Positions 14,573 to 20,932 of a DNA stretch of 20,932 bases are shown piece after piece. The notes below the pieces were generated by a model. That model was not told where the DNA came from and did not search any database. It saw only the letters and a list, made by a program, of their open reading frames with translations. Within the stretch, counting starts at the first letter, position 1. Each line of letters opens with the position of its first letter. Source of the stretch: a virus; IMG/VR virus record IMGVR_UViG_3300008108_001512, positions 1-20,932 of that record; one strand, written 5' to 3'. Made by a program: the position numbers and the translations under genes.

Positions 14573-14747
14573 GGCTGTATCCTGAACCGGAAGCTTCGTT
14601 TGTTGATGTGTAAGTTGTTGTTGACGCGCTGAGCGGAGCCGCTGACGTATAGAGCGCGATTTTAAAGACATCACCCGTCGTTGTTGTGAAGTCATGGATC
14701 GCCTTGAATAGTTCGACCTTGAACGAATTACAAATGACTTGGGTCAT
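14541..14747 (-). CDS. N-terminal part of a broken small beta-rich structural protein
   Basis: A 68-codon frame starting MTQVICNSFKVELFKAIHDF, with GDVFKIALYTSAAPL and TSTNEASGSGYSPGG. It is the typical start of a ~130-residue phage structural protein often found near the adaptor gene (family recalled, name unknown). After SPGG the frame runs into PSRPWY and a stop, while the expected C-terminal strands appear in another frame at 14389-14572. The simplest reading is a deletion of roughly 70-75 nt, not a multiple of three. As it stands the product would be a truncated protein. The ATG sits one base after the adaptor stop. Confidence 0.72.
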   Translation of the reverse strand: MTQVICNSFKVELFKAIHDFTTTTGDVFKIALYTSAAPLSASTTTYTSTNEASGSGYSPGGGPSRPWY

Positions 14748-14748
14748 C

Positions 14749-15378
14749 TTACTTCACCGGGTAACGGACCTGATCGCTACGGAACGTGTCCTGACGATTC
14801 TTGGCATCTGCAAGTTGTTTGAGAAGCGCTGCTGCTTCTTTAAACTTAGCTTCGTAAACCTGCAACAGGTCCGCATCGCCCTTCATAAATGTATAGGCTT
14901 CAACTAATGCGCCATACAGAAGGACGGAACTAAAGTTATCCCCGAGCCAGCTTGTGCCTGCCGGGGCAGTGATCGAACTTGGGTAACCGTAATACGCTAC
15001 CTGAACCGGGAAAACCGCGTTAGGAACCGGGGCGAGCGTAAGCTCATATGCTTGGGACAAGGCGTAATACTGGGGCTGACCGGTAGCTGTCGTCGGAAAT
15101 GCTTCCCGCAAAAACGTAAAGTCCTTGTTTATCAAGTACGCATAAGCACTGGACGGAAGCTGAAGTGCGACCGAGAACGTAGCTAGATAGTCAGCGGGTA
15201 GTGTGAGCGTAGCCACGCCAATACTCGTAGACAGAGTTGAATACTTAAAGGACGCGGGAAGCTGTACGGCATTAGCAATCCGCTGTTCCGCCTGCGTAAT
15301 GAAAGTATTAACGTCAGTCGTGGAGAACGTGTTCTCCGTATATGACTGAATCTCTGCTACAAGTTCAGAGTAGTTCAT
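14749..15378 (-). CDS. Head-tail adaptor protein, SU10-adaptor-like
   Basis: A 209-residue protein: MNYSELVAEIQSYTENTFS, TFITQAEQRIANAVQLPA, LTLPADYLATFSVAL, then a strand-rich middle (YALSQAYELTLAPVPNAVFPVQVAYYGYP) and a C-terminal helix (YEAKFKEAAALLKQLADAKNRQ). The pattern (N-terminal helices with QAEQRI, P-x-D-[YF] strands, LAPVP...VxYYxxP, LLYGALxEAxxFMKGD) is that of the adaptor proteins joining portal to tail in short-tailed phages such as SU10. The length is normal and no disruption is visible. The ATG overlaps the upstream stop (ATGA). It presumably forms a dodecameric ring on the portal; this is family knowledge, not visible here. Confidence 0.82.
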   Translation of the reverse strand: MNYSELVAEIQSYTENTFSTTDVNTFITQAEQRIANAVQLPASFKYSTLSTSIGVATLTLPADYLATFSVALQLPSSAYAYLINKDFTFLREAFPTTATGQPQYYALSQAYELTLAPVPNAVFPVQVAYYGYPSSITAPAGTSWLGDNFSSVLLYGALVEAYTFMKGDADLLQVYEAKFKEAAALLKQLADAKNRQDTFRSDQVRYPVK

Positions 15379-15572
15379 TTGCTAAGTGCGACGTTCTTCA
15401 GAAACTTAGTACCCTTGGTGGCGGCACCTGCACCACGCATGGTGCTGTACTCTTTCTGTCCCACACCGGGGGCAAACTTACCTTTAGTCCACACGCCAGC
15501 CTTGCCGATATCCGTTTGGGGATACCCTGCGACATTAGGCACGGGGACTGATTTGGATTGGCTTGACTTCAT
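15375..15572 (-). CDS. Small basic phage protein with MRGAGAATKGTKF motif
   Basis: A 65-residue Lys/Gly-rich protein that starts and ends in ATGA overlaps with both neighbours, so it is very likely translated. The sequence has little predicted structure apart from a short segment before MRGAGAATKGTKFLKN near the C-terminus. The RGxGAATKG motif is a recurrent tail of small phage proteins of unknown role, seen here beside two other small basic proteins. No enzymatic or membrane feature is visible. Confidence 0.78.
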   Translation of the reverse strand: MKSSQSKSVPVPNVAGYPQTDIGKAGVWTKGKFAPGVGQKEYSTMRGAGAATKGTKFLKNVALSK

Positions 15573-15739
15573 TTGGTTTTGCTCCGCTGATTCATAACGC
15601 GGGCCATATTGCGGCCATATTTCTTGGCATCAACCGAAGTCACGCCACCGGCCTTAAAACCCTTAACGGCTTTATCGGGATGGGCATTGGGCGTGCTTTT
15701 ACGCATGTGAGCGGCCAGCGCCTTTTTTACGTTCATCAT
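15569..15739 (-). CDS. 56-residue basic phage protein (AGGVTS...KKYGRNMAR)
   Basis: A small gene filling what would otherwise be a 180-base gap. It starts MMNVKKALAAHMRKS, continues through HPDKAVKGFKAGGVTSVD, and ends AKKYGRNMARVMNQRSKTK with TGA. AAGGTG lies seven bases upstream of the first ATG (15739), and the stop overlaps the next start (ATGA), so the reading frame is well supported. The AGGVTS-x-D-x-KKYGRNMAR-x-MNQ series recurs in small phage proteins; its function is unknown. The strong positive charge would suit binding to DNA or packing inside the capsid, but that is a guess. Confidence 0.85.
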   Translation of the reverse strand: MMNVKKALAAHMRKSTPNAHPDKAVKGFKAGGVTSVDAKKYGRNMARVMNQRSKTK

Positions 15740-15750
15740 ATTAGTTCACC

Positions 15751-16131
15751 TTAAACGGAGAAGAATCCACCGGCATACATGCCGCCTTTTAACATACCAC
15801 CAGCAAAATACGTCCGGATAGAAACCGAAGAATCAGTTAGTATTCCAACCGATAAGGCCATACCCGTACCGGAGTTGATTACTTCCGTATAGCTCCTACT
15901 TTGAGGGTAGCTAGTATCCGGCCTCGGATTACGTACAGCTTGAGGGTCGTTTACCGGATAAAGGCCAAGCTGAAGCTGCGGATGATCCTGTTCCCAACAT
16001 TCGGGGCATACGAGGATATTTACATTCTTGGTCTTAATCGTCAATGTCTTAAGCTTCGAAAGCTTAAACCGAAAACTACACCGGTCGCATTGTGCGATTG
16101 AAAACTTACCTGAGGAAAACCGATTAGGCAT
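15751..16131 (-). CDS. Zinc-ribbon phage structural-region protein
   Basis: A 126-residue protein. Residues 3-50 form a four-cysteine ribbon: CDRC (15, 18) and CPEC (42, 45), with FRFKLSKLKTL between and WEQDHPQLQLG after. This is the standard start of a protein common in phage neck gene clusters (NRFSSGKxSIAxCDRC). Residues ~55-75 are Pro/Arg/Asp-rich (DPQAVRNPRPDTSYP). The rest is a small beta segment (GMALSVGILTDSSVSIRTYFAGGMLKGGMY). AGAGGAAA upstream of the ATG is a strong ribosome site. The protein probably binds Zn(II); its exact place in the virion is unknown. Confidence 0.8.
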   Translation of the reverse strand: MPNRFSSGKFSIAQCDRCSFRFKLSKLKTLTIKTKNVNILVCPECWEQDHPQLQLGLYPVNDPQAVRNPRPDTSYPQSRSYTEVINSGTGMALSVGILTDSSVSIRTYFAGGMLKGGMYAGGFFSV

Positions 16132-16139
16132 GGTTTCCT

Positions 16140-16421
16140 CTATCTATAAAACATATTTCTCGGCACGAACCTGACGGGGGCTTTTTCACGATCCTCTTCC
16201 GACGCGAGCGCCCACTGCCTCTCGTACTCAGCCTGAAGCATTGGTATCCGCTGCGCGGACTCAGGGAGCTTCATCGCAATTTGATAAGCCAGACCGGCAG
16301 TCAACGCCGGGAGGAAACGGTACGGAATATCAGCGGTATTGTCCCCATTACCCGCGTCCTGAAGCCGACGCAATCTCCAGTACACGAACGTGTAGGAATT
16401 ATCCGAAGGGACCGGCCACAC
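16140..16421 (-). CDS. C-terminal part of a broken neck-cluster structural protein
   Basis: This frame reads, from about 16448, RQYVYPTITVWPVPSDNSYTF, then VYWRLRRLQDAGNGDNT, IPYRFLPALTAGLAYQIAMKLP and EEDREKAPVRFVPRNMF. The order (PTITVWPVP, YTFVYWRxRRxQDAG, RFLPAxxAGLAYxxAxKxP, AxEEDREKAxVRFVPR) is the C-terminal half of a ~230-residue protein I recall from many phage neck clusters. A formal start exists only as GTG at 16421 within the conserved region, so this is unlikely to be an independent gene. The N-terminal half is in another frame at 16301-16717. Confidence 0.75.
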   Translation of the reverse strand: MWPVPSDNSYTFVYWRLRRLQDAGNGDNTADIPYRFLPALTAGLAYQIAMKLPESAQRIPMLQAEYERQWALASEEDREKAPVRFVPRNMFYR

Positions 16422-16717
16422 AGTAATCGTCGGGTATACGTATTGCCGGGGTTCTGTCGGACTACATGCTCGATCAAATCAATCGTATCAACAGGCAGAT
16501 TGTACGTAGCAGTGCCCGCTACAAGCGGGATAGTCCCGCTTTCAACTGTCCAAAGATTAACTCCCCGGTTCGCCCACTCCGTTGTCAACAGATTAAAACT
16601 GCGGCGAGCGGTACGAAAATCATAGCCCGAGCGCATCTCTGATCCTGCCCGATCAAAGGCTTCTTCGAACAGGTCTGTAAGCTGGAGATCAAAAGACGAA
16701 GTACCGGAAGTAGTCAT
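16301..16717 (-). CDS. N-terminal part of a broken neck-cluster structural protein
   Basis: This 138-codon frame starts MTTSGTSSFDLQLTDLFEEA, then YDFRTARRSFNLLTTEWANRG, NLWTVESGTIPLVAG and NLPVDTIDLIEHVVRQ. It is the recognisable N-terminal half of a phage structural protein encoded near the adaptor. After residue ~89 the frame turns to nonsense (TYTRRLLCGRSLRII), while the conserved C-terminal half continues in another frame. About 30 residues expected between the halves are missing, so I infer a deletion of about 100 nt, not divisible by three, near 16440-16460. Together the two parts span 578 nt, which is not a multiple of three. The start is 2 nt after the upstream stop. Confidence 0.75.
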   Translation of the reverse strand: MTTSGTSSFDLQLTDLFEEAFDRAGSEMRSGYDFRTARRSFNLLTTEWANRGVNLWTVESGTIPLVAGTATYNLPVDTIDLIEHVVRQNPGNTYTRRLLCGRSLRIIPTRSCTGDCVGFRTRVMGTIPLIFRTVSSRR

Positions 16718-16719
16718 AA

Positions 16720-17781
16720 TCAGGTAGCGTCAGTGGTTATAGCAGTCCGGTTACCGCTTCCGTCGATTGTAGCAGTCACGCGAGTTTTAGCGTTAGTAAT
16801 TGCAGCGTTAAATGTTTCTGTGCCCGAATTAGTTCCTGCGCGCCGCCCGAGTAGTACGGAAGCCATAAGACGCAAGGACTGACGGAATGTCAATCCAGTC
16901 TCGACGTTCTCGCTATCCATAACCTGCGTGGAAATCTGCGCGGCGGTCGGAACGGCAGCGGTCACTTGGCCTGAGGTCAGGGTAGACGCCCCATACGAAA
17001 TTAGCGCAGAGTTAGTAGCCGACTGCGCCTGAGCCTGAGTTAGCGTCGAAGCGCCGAAGGCGGTAAGCGCGGAAGTAGCGGCGGTTTGAGACTGGGCTTG
17101 AGTCAGAGTGGAAGCGCCGAAGGCGGTAAGTGCGGCAGCGGCTCCGGCTTGAGCTTGGGCTTGAGTTAGTGTCGAGGCGCCAAAAGCAGTAAGTGCGGCA
17201 GTGGCAGCGGCTTGGTTCTGACTCTGCGTGATAGCGTAGGTCGAAGAATAGATTGCGTAGACGCTCGTAGAAGTAGGCGTCACAACCCAGTTAGTATCAA
17301 CCGTACACGTTTTAGTTGCCTGCGCGTATGCGGTGATAATCCTAGACTGACCTGCGCCAGCCCCCGCAATAATCGAGACTACAGAGCCAACATAGTTACC
17401 ATCAGAAGATGAGGCGGTGGCGTCTAGCTGAATAGTGCTTGTCGTACCGCCTTGGGCAAGGCGACTACGTACCGCGCCGTCAGGTAAGGTGGTAATCCGA
17501 AAGAGTTGGTCCGTCAGATAGGTTCTGTCAACAACTTGAACCACAACCTCAAGGGCCGTCATTTCCGCAGAGGAAAGGCTCCAACTCCAAACATATTCTC
17601 CGGAGATAGCCGTAGGTGTCGTGGTTATATTCGAACCGGCCCCGCCGTCTTTTATGACTTTAACAGATCCAGCCGTATATACAGCCCAGTCTGCGGCATT
17701 GGCGAAGTTGGCGCTGTTGGCCTTAATTACGGGCGAGCGGAACGTAAAAGCCGTACCAAATGGTGCCCAAATTGGAGTCAT
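16720..17781 (-). CDS. Fibre-like virion protein with four 21-residue repeats
   Basis: A 353-residue protein. Residues 1-~98 form a beta-rich domain (PIWAPFGTAFTFRSPVI, GEYVWSWSLSSAEMTALEVVVQVVD). Residues ~118-180 carry GNYVGSVVSIIAGAGAGQSRII and CTVDTNW, a motif common in phage tail proteins. Residues 187-270 are four 21-residue units of Ala/Gln-rich helix ending ALTAFGASTLTQ. Residues ~285-345 are a conserved phage module (TGLTFRQSLRLMASVLLGRRAG, TRVTATIDGSGNRTAI). There is no enzymatic motif. The ATG overlaps the upstream stop as TAATG. The modular layout suggests a tail-associated fibre or spike component. Confidence 0.75.
   Translation of the reverse strand: MTPIWAPFGTAFTFRSPVIKANSANFANAADWAVYTAGSVKVIKDGGAGSNITTTPTAISGEYVWSWSLSSAEMTALEVVVQVVDRTYLTDQLFRITTLPDGAVRSRLAQGGTTSTIQLDATASSSDGNYVGSVVSIIAGAGAGQSRIITAYAQATKTCTVDTNWVVTPTSTSVYAIYSSTYAITQSQNQAAATAALTAFGASTLTQAQAQAGAAAALTAFGASTLTQAQSQTAATSALTAFGASTLTQAQAQSATNSALISYGASTLTSGQVTAAVPTAAQISTQVMDSENVETGLTFRQSLRLMASVLLGRRAGTNSGTETFNAAITNAKTRVTATIDGSGNRTAITTDAT
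16972..17223 (-). repeat. Four in-frame 63-bp repeats (ALTAFGASTLTQ unit)
   Basis: The repeats are exactly four 21-residue units covering residues 187-270. Copies 1-3 share ALTAFGASTLTQ and the last has ALISYGASTLTS. The variable half is Ala/Gln/Ser-rich (AQAQAGAAA, AQSQTAATS, AQAQSATNS). Confidence 0.92.
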
Positions 17782-19355
17782 TACACTACACCTCTAAAGA
17801 TCCCGCGCCATACGCCACGGCTAATATACTCGCCTACCATATTTGAAGTAACAACGGGAGGGGTCGAAGACGAAAGTAACGCAAGTGGCGGGGCGGTATA
17901 AATTTGCCATGGATTACTACTAACCGCAGCTATTTCAGAGGCGGAAAGAGCGCGGCTCCAAACATAGAATAGCGATCCAGTCGTCCCATCCGCCATGGGG
18001 TCTTGCCCCCCACCTCCAAACTGCTTTCTAAATAGCTCAATCCTATCTACACTGATATTACCACTGCCTAAAAGCGCGGACGTACCGGCGGTGGCTGGCA
18101 CACCATTTACATAAGACGCTATTAGATTATTGGCTGAACTGACTGTTACCGCTAGGATCGACCTTCCGCCGGAAGACGGAAGAGCCTGTGAAGAATTAAA
18201 GTCTGCATAATACGGTCTTGCATCTGCACCAAAATTATTTGATGGGTACGCCTTATAATGAACGTGTATTCTTTGGTCAGTAACAGATCCGTTGTATATA
18301 CCGCCTGACGATGAGTAAATACCGGCCTCTGGCGTGTTACTAACCTCTTGAACGATTGTCCATTGATTAGACGTTATTGTTTGTGGTAACACAAATGCTG
18401 TTGAGTTACCGACGGTCTTTAAATACGCTATAGCGGGACCGTTAAGCGTCTGTATCTGCGCGTATTTAGCGCCAAAAGCATCTGTAAGTGGCGTAGCATT
18501 TGGAGTAAGCGCAACTTCCAGCCCTTTTGTTAAAGGGTTGTTTCGGTTTATCCTCGTCGCTTGCTGCGGCTGCGCGATAACCCGCTTAGGAATAAAAATG
18601 CGCCTTCCGGAAGATACGGGAGTAGACGTTGCTACTCTAAGCGCCGAAGTTGGGGCAAATATCTGCCACGGGTTATTAAAGAACGCCTGCCGCATCTGCG
18701 GCGTCCACATAAGGGTGGCCTTTAAGGCGAGTGATACATAGTTTTGGGGTGCGGTTTGAGGGAAACCTACGTCCCCAACCCCAAAATAAACATTAGTACC
18801 ATATCCCGAATAACCGCTTGATGTTGAAGCGGTTGAAAACGAGTTTGTTAATCTATCGACTGCAAGATTAACCGTACTAAGCGTCGGATCGTACCAAACA
18901 ATAACTTTATAAGTTTGATTTAATGTTGCGGGAGTGAATGACCACGCTATTTTTTCAGAGCCGTCATATAAATATCCGCCAAATCCGTTTGTCGGGTCAA
19001 CCAAAATCGCCCGATCATTATGTCCTACAAGACTAACTTTACCTATTGGTGTAGACGTTATTGTAATAATACTAGCGATTGTCCAGCCATCAGTGGGAGC
19101 GGGTGCCGTCGTTTTCTGCCTAGTTGCCTGACCCGTAGAATCGCCATAACGATCTGCTAAAGCCCCGCCCTGCGCGGCTTGGAAAGTCGCGCCTTTATAT
19201 ATCTGATTTGAAATACCACCAATATTTATAAAGCCATTACCAGACGCCGCTGAATAGACATGTTGAAGCCCCTTAGATAGGGGGCTATCCCAGTTGATAC
19301 GCGAAGCTTGCTGCGGCGGCTGCGCGGTCTGGCGGCGTGGAAGGATAAAAGCCAC
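17781..19355 (-). CDS. Tandem LamG/concanavalin-A-like virion protein
   Basis: A 524-residue protein made of two related halves, ~4-245 and ~253-495. Each opens with a basic segment, then QPxQQAxRIN and PLxKGL, contains a beta-sandwich of the LamG/concanavalin-A-like type, and closes with [NS]NPWQI[FY] and a small hydrophobic tail (227-242; 480-497). NPWQI after a WTPQMRQAFF or LSASEIAAV helix is the familiar end of phage LamG domains. Such domains usually bind carbohydrate or decorate the virion, so a receptor- or surface-binding role is plausible. The last ~25 residues (GEYISRGVWRGIFRGVV) lie outside the duplication. The start is GTG with no strong ribosome site, 3 nt after the upstream stop. 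Confidence 0.82.
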   Translation of the reverse strand: MAFILPRRQTAQPPQQASRINWDSPLSKGLQHVYSAASGNGFINIGGISNQIYKGATFQAAQGGALADRYGDSTGQATRQKTTAPAPTDGWTIASIITITSTPIGKVSLVGHNDRAILVDPTNGFGGYLYDGSEKIAWSFTPATLNQTYKVIVWYDPTLSTVNLAVDRLTNSFSTASTSSGYSGYGTNVYFGVGDVGFPQTAPQNYVSLALKATLMWTPQMRQAFFNNPWQIFAPTSALRVATSTPVSSGRRIFIPKRVIAQPQQATRINRNNPLTKGLEVALTPNATPLTDAFGAKYAQIQTLNGPAIAYLKTVGNSTAFVLPQTITSNQWTIVQEVSNTPEAGIYSSSGGIYNGSVTDQRIHVHYKAYPSNNFGADARPYYADFNSSQALPSSGGRSILAVTVSSANNLIASYVNGVPATAGTSALLGSGNISVDRIELFRKQFGGGGQDPMADGTTGSLFYVWSRALSASEIAAVSSNPWQIYTAPPLALLSSSTPPVVTSNMVGEYISRGVWRGIFRGVV

Positions 19356-19358
19356 GGC

Positions 19359-19838
19359 TTAAGTGTAATAGACTTCGCGATAGCTAACAGTGACCGTCGC
19401 GCCGAGGGCGGCAGCGCCGTTGTCGTTATGAAGCACGACACCCCACTTAGGTGGCACCGAGCCGAAAGCTTGGGACAGGCTGAAGACCTGACGGATAGTG
19501 ATTGCGTTTGCGCCTTGGTTAAGCTGAACCGTACCAAGGAAGGTCAGGTTCGAAGGCGAACCGATAGCGGTCAGGGCCTTATCCGTGCCGTCCACGTTAT
19601 CAAAGAGGCTTGAGTCCCCCTGATAGTTCGTTCCGTCTTCCGAGCGGTACGCATACACCACAACCTGCTTGTTGTTAGTAGGAGCGGTAGCAGTCGTCAG
19701 AATGTTGACGGTGACCAAGTAATCGGTCGTATTGTTCGTCGTTCCGCTAGTAACTGCGGCAGAAGACCGCGCAGAACCAAACGCCAGCGAGCCAGCGGTA
19801 ATGGTCATCGCGGTAGAAGTACCGTATTGAACGGCCAT
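19359..19838 (-). CDS. Beta-rich virion structural protein (decoration-like)
   Basis: A 159-residue protein starting MAVQYGTSTAMTITAGSLAFG, with Thr/Ser/Val-rich strands throughout: DYLVTVNILTTATAPTNNKQ, VVVYAYRSEDG, TFLGTVQLNQGANAITI, PPKWGVVLHNDNGAALG and VSYREVYYT. The pattern is of a single beta-sandwich similar to small phage capsid-decoration or head-associated proteins (MAVQxGTxTAxTIT...). There are no cysteines, membrane segment or catalytic motif. AAAAGGAC six to ten bases before the ATG is a good ribosome site, consistent with a structural protein made in quantity. Confidence 0.72.
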   Translation of the reverse strand: MAVQYGTSTAMTITAGSLAFGSARSSAAVTSGTTNNTTDYLVTVNILTTATAPTNNKQVVVYAYRSEDGTNYQGDSSLFDNVDGTDKALTAIGSPSNLTFLGTVQLNQGANAITIRQVFSLSQAFGSVPPKWGVVLHNDNGAAALGATVTVSYREVYYT

Positions 19839-19852
19839 AATTTAGTCCTTTT

Positions 19853-20350
19853 TTAGCACATCTTGCCACGGGTCTTACCCCGTGATTCGATACCGCCCCC
19901 ACGGGCGTATTTTTTGACGCGACTAGGCTTCATGTTTTCCATCTCGGCCTGTTCGTGTTTAATCATCGACTTAGGAGCGCCTTGCTTTTTCATGAAGGCC
20001 ACTTCCCTGCCCATCATATCTTTTGGTTCTTTCACAGCACCGCCTTTGGCTTTCTTTTCGGGAGGAGGACTACTACCAGCGCCTTTAATCATTTTAATAA
20101 AAGGGTTCGCCAGATCAAACTTCTCTTTTTCCTTGGGAGGCTCTTCTTGCTTGGGTTCTTCTTTAGGGGCGGCTTTAGGCTCAGCCTTTTTACCCAAAAC
20201 CCAGTCTAAAAATCCACCGGAAGCAAACTTCTTCGGCCCCTTGGTGAACTCCTTGCCAACAGACTGAGAAACACCGGCCTTCTTCGCAAAAGCCGGGTTA
20301 TGGGCTACAGCCTGCATGAAGCGTTCTTGTTTAGCAGATTTAGTAGGCAT
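19853..20350 (-). CDS. Lys/Gly-rich small phage protein (PTKSAKQERFMQAVA)
   Basis: A 165-residue basic protein. The start MPTKSAKQERFMQAVAHNPA with AKKAGVSQSVGKEF is the typical N-terminus of a small phage protein family of unknown function. A Pro/Lys/Glu-rich middle (KKAEPKAAPKEEPKQEEPPK) looks disordered. The end has MKKQGAPKSMIKHEQAEMENM and the basic tail KKYARGGGIESRGKTRGKMC. I choose the ATG at 20350, which overlaps the upstream stop as TGATG. An in-frame GTG lies one codon earlier. The same tail motif occurs in the preceding gene. A capsid-internal or DNA-associated role is only a guess. Confidence 0.78.
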   Translation of the reverse strand: MPTKSAKQERFMQAVAHNPAFAKKAGVSQSVGKEFTKGPKKFASGGFLDWVLGKKAEPKAAPKEEPKQEEPPKEKEKFDLANPFIKMIKGAGSSPPPEKKAKGGAVKEPKDMMGREVAFMKKQGAPKSMIKHEQAEMENMKPSRVKKYARGGGIESRGKTRGKMC

Positions 20351-20932
20351 CACACGATCTTCGTTTTACGCGACCCACGGGCAATACCCCAGCCCTTGAC
20401 AGAACCGCCTTTAGCCATCTTGACGATCTTGCCCGCTGTCTTACCACGGGACTCGATACCACCGCCTTTGGCGTACTTAGCGATTTTGCCGCCCTTCTTG
20501 AAGAAGTTAGGTCCACCTTCCGCAGCCATTACTTCTTCGTCGCGGTTACGAGCGGGGGCGCGAGTCGGGGCAGCGGGACGAGCGGGGGCAGGAAGCCGCG
20601 CAGCGGGGCTAGGAAGCATGGGTGGCTGTCCAGTCAGGGCAGCACGGGAACCTTCAGCGGGAGGGGGAAGTGCAGCACGGCTGTTACCCGGAAGAGAGCG
20701 GGGAATCTCAATACGGGGGCCATTAGGAAGCCGGGTAATAGTAGGGCCAGCTTCCCGAGCCAGCGCAGTACCCGCCGAACTAGCGGCGTCATCCGCAGCG
20801 CCTTTACCAAACATACGGCTAAGAGCATTACGCGCCATACTCGCAGCGCGTCCGAGGGGCAGAAGAGCTTCGGGATAAACAGGCTCAATACCCTGTTCAC
20901 GTTCTTTTTTACTACGCTCAGCACGTTCTTCA
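20350..20932 (-). CDS. Basic Ala/Pro/Gly-rich phage protein (5' end outside the window)
   Basis: The frame is open through the right edge, so at least 193 codons are present and the start is not seen. An internal ATG at 20838 exists, but the upstream part (EERAERSKKEREQGIEPVYP) reads as real protein, so I treat the gene as partial. The middle is disordered Pro/Ala/Arg-rich sequence. The C-terminal 60 residues are strongly basic: FFKKGGKIAKYAKGGGIESRGKT, then KMAKGGSVKGWGIARGSRKTKIV. GGGIESRGKT is shared with the next gene. The stop overlaps the next ATG (TGATG). The function is unknown to me. Confidence 0.7.
   Translation of the reverse strand, partial: EERAERSKKEREQGIEPVYPEALLPLGRAASMARNALSRMFGKGAADDAASSAGTALAREAGPTITRLPNGPRIEIPRSLPGNSRAALPPPAEGSRAALTGQPPMLPSPAARLPAPARPAAPTRAPARNRDEEVMAAEGGPNFFKKGGKIAKYAKGGGIESRGKTAGKIVKMAKGGSVKGWGIARGSRKTKIV

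Noticed and set aside
20634-20924. 96-codon minus-strand frame at the right edge
   Set aside because: It overlaps the basic protein in another frame. The latter is open through the edge, has family-like C-terminal motifs and a coupled stop, so the 96-codon frame is a shadow.

Overview
The window is a piece of a tailed double-stranded DNA phage genome, or of a prophage. Every gene I can support is on the minus strand, so transcription runs from the right end (20932) to the left end (1). The genes form one dense morphogenesis and lysis operon. Gaps are under 20 nt and start/stop overlaps (ATGA, GTGA, TAATG, TGATG) are frequent. I see no tRNA, integrase, promoter, terminator or CRISPR array, and no gene-free stretch above 300 bases. 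Terminase, portal, major capsid and replication genes are absent and presumably lie to the right. The adaptor and nozzle-type proteins suggest a short-tailed (podovirus-like, SU10-type neck) virus. The host cannot be named from this sequence; the protein families recall uncultured aquatic phages.

Layout in order of transcription. Two basic, Lys/Gly-rich proteins share a C-terminal motif (20932-19853). They are followed by a beta-rich virion protein (19838-19359), a tandem LamG-like protein (19355-17781) and a repeat-bearing fibre-like protein (17781-16720). Next comes a neck/adaptor cluster with small proteins: a conserved structural gene broken by an apparent deletion (16717-16140), a zinc-ribbon protein, two tiny genes including one of 56 residues at 15739-15569, an SU10-type adaptor and another broken structural gene (14747-14389). 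A tail fibre with eleven repeats and an S74 self-cleaving chaperone domain spans 14387-12057.

Immediately downstream and overlapping the fibre stop is the most unusual locus. It holds a 128-residue protein with 16 cysteines, 14 of them preceded by Asn or Asp, followed 6 nt later by a complete radical SAM/SPASM enzyme of the peptide-maturase type and then by an 87-residue unknown. I read this as a candidate phage-encoded system that modifies a cysteine-rich tail or adhesin protein after translation. That reading is inference.

The lysis genes follow (GH24 endolysin 9960-9487, holin-like protein 9490-9317). Then come a tail nozzle/stabilisation-type protein (9298-7418/7428), a C1q-like jelly-roll protein, a 614-residue low-complexity virion protein, a Gln/Asn/Ala-repeat protein, a virion lytic transglycosylase (3595-1775) and a large Ala/Gly-rich internal protein that runs off the left edge.

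A second notable result is that four conserved structural genes carry apparent frame-disrupting changes. These are an exact 11-bp tandem duplication in the nozzle gene, a probable one-base gain in a GGG run in the large internal protein, and two probable deletions in small structural genes. They may be assembly errors or signs of genome decay.
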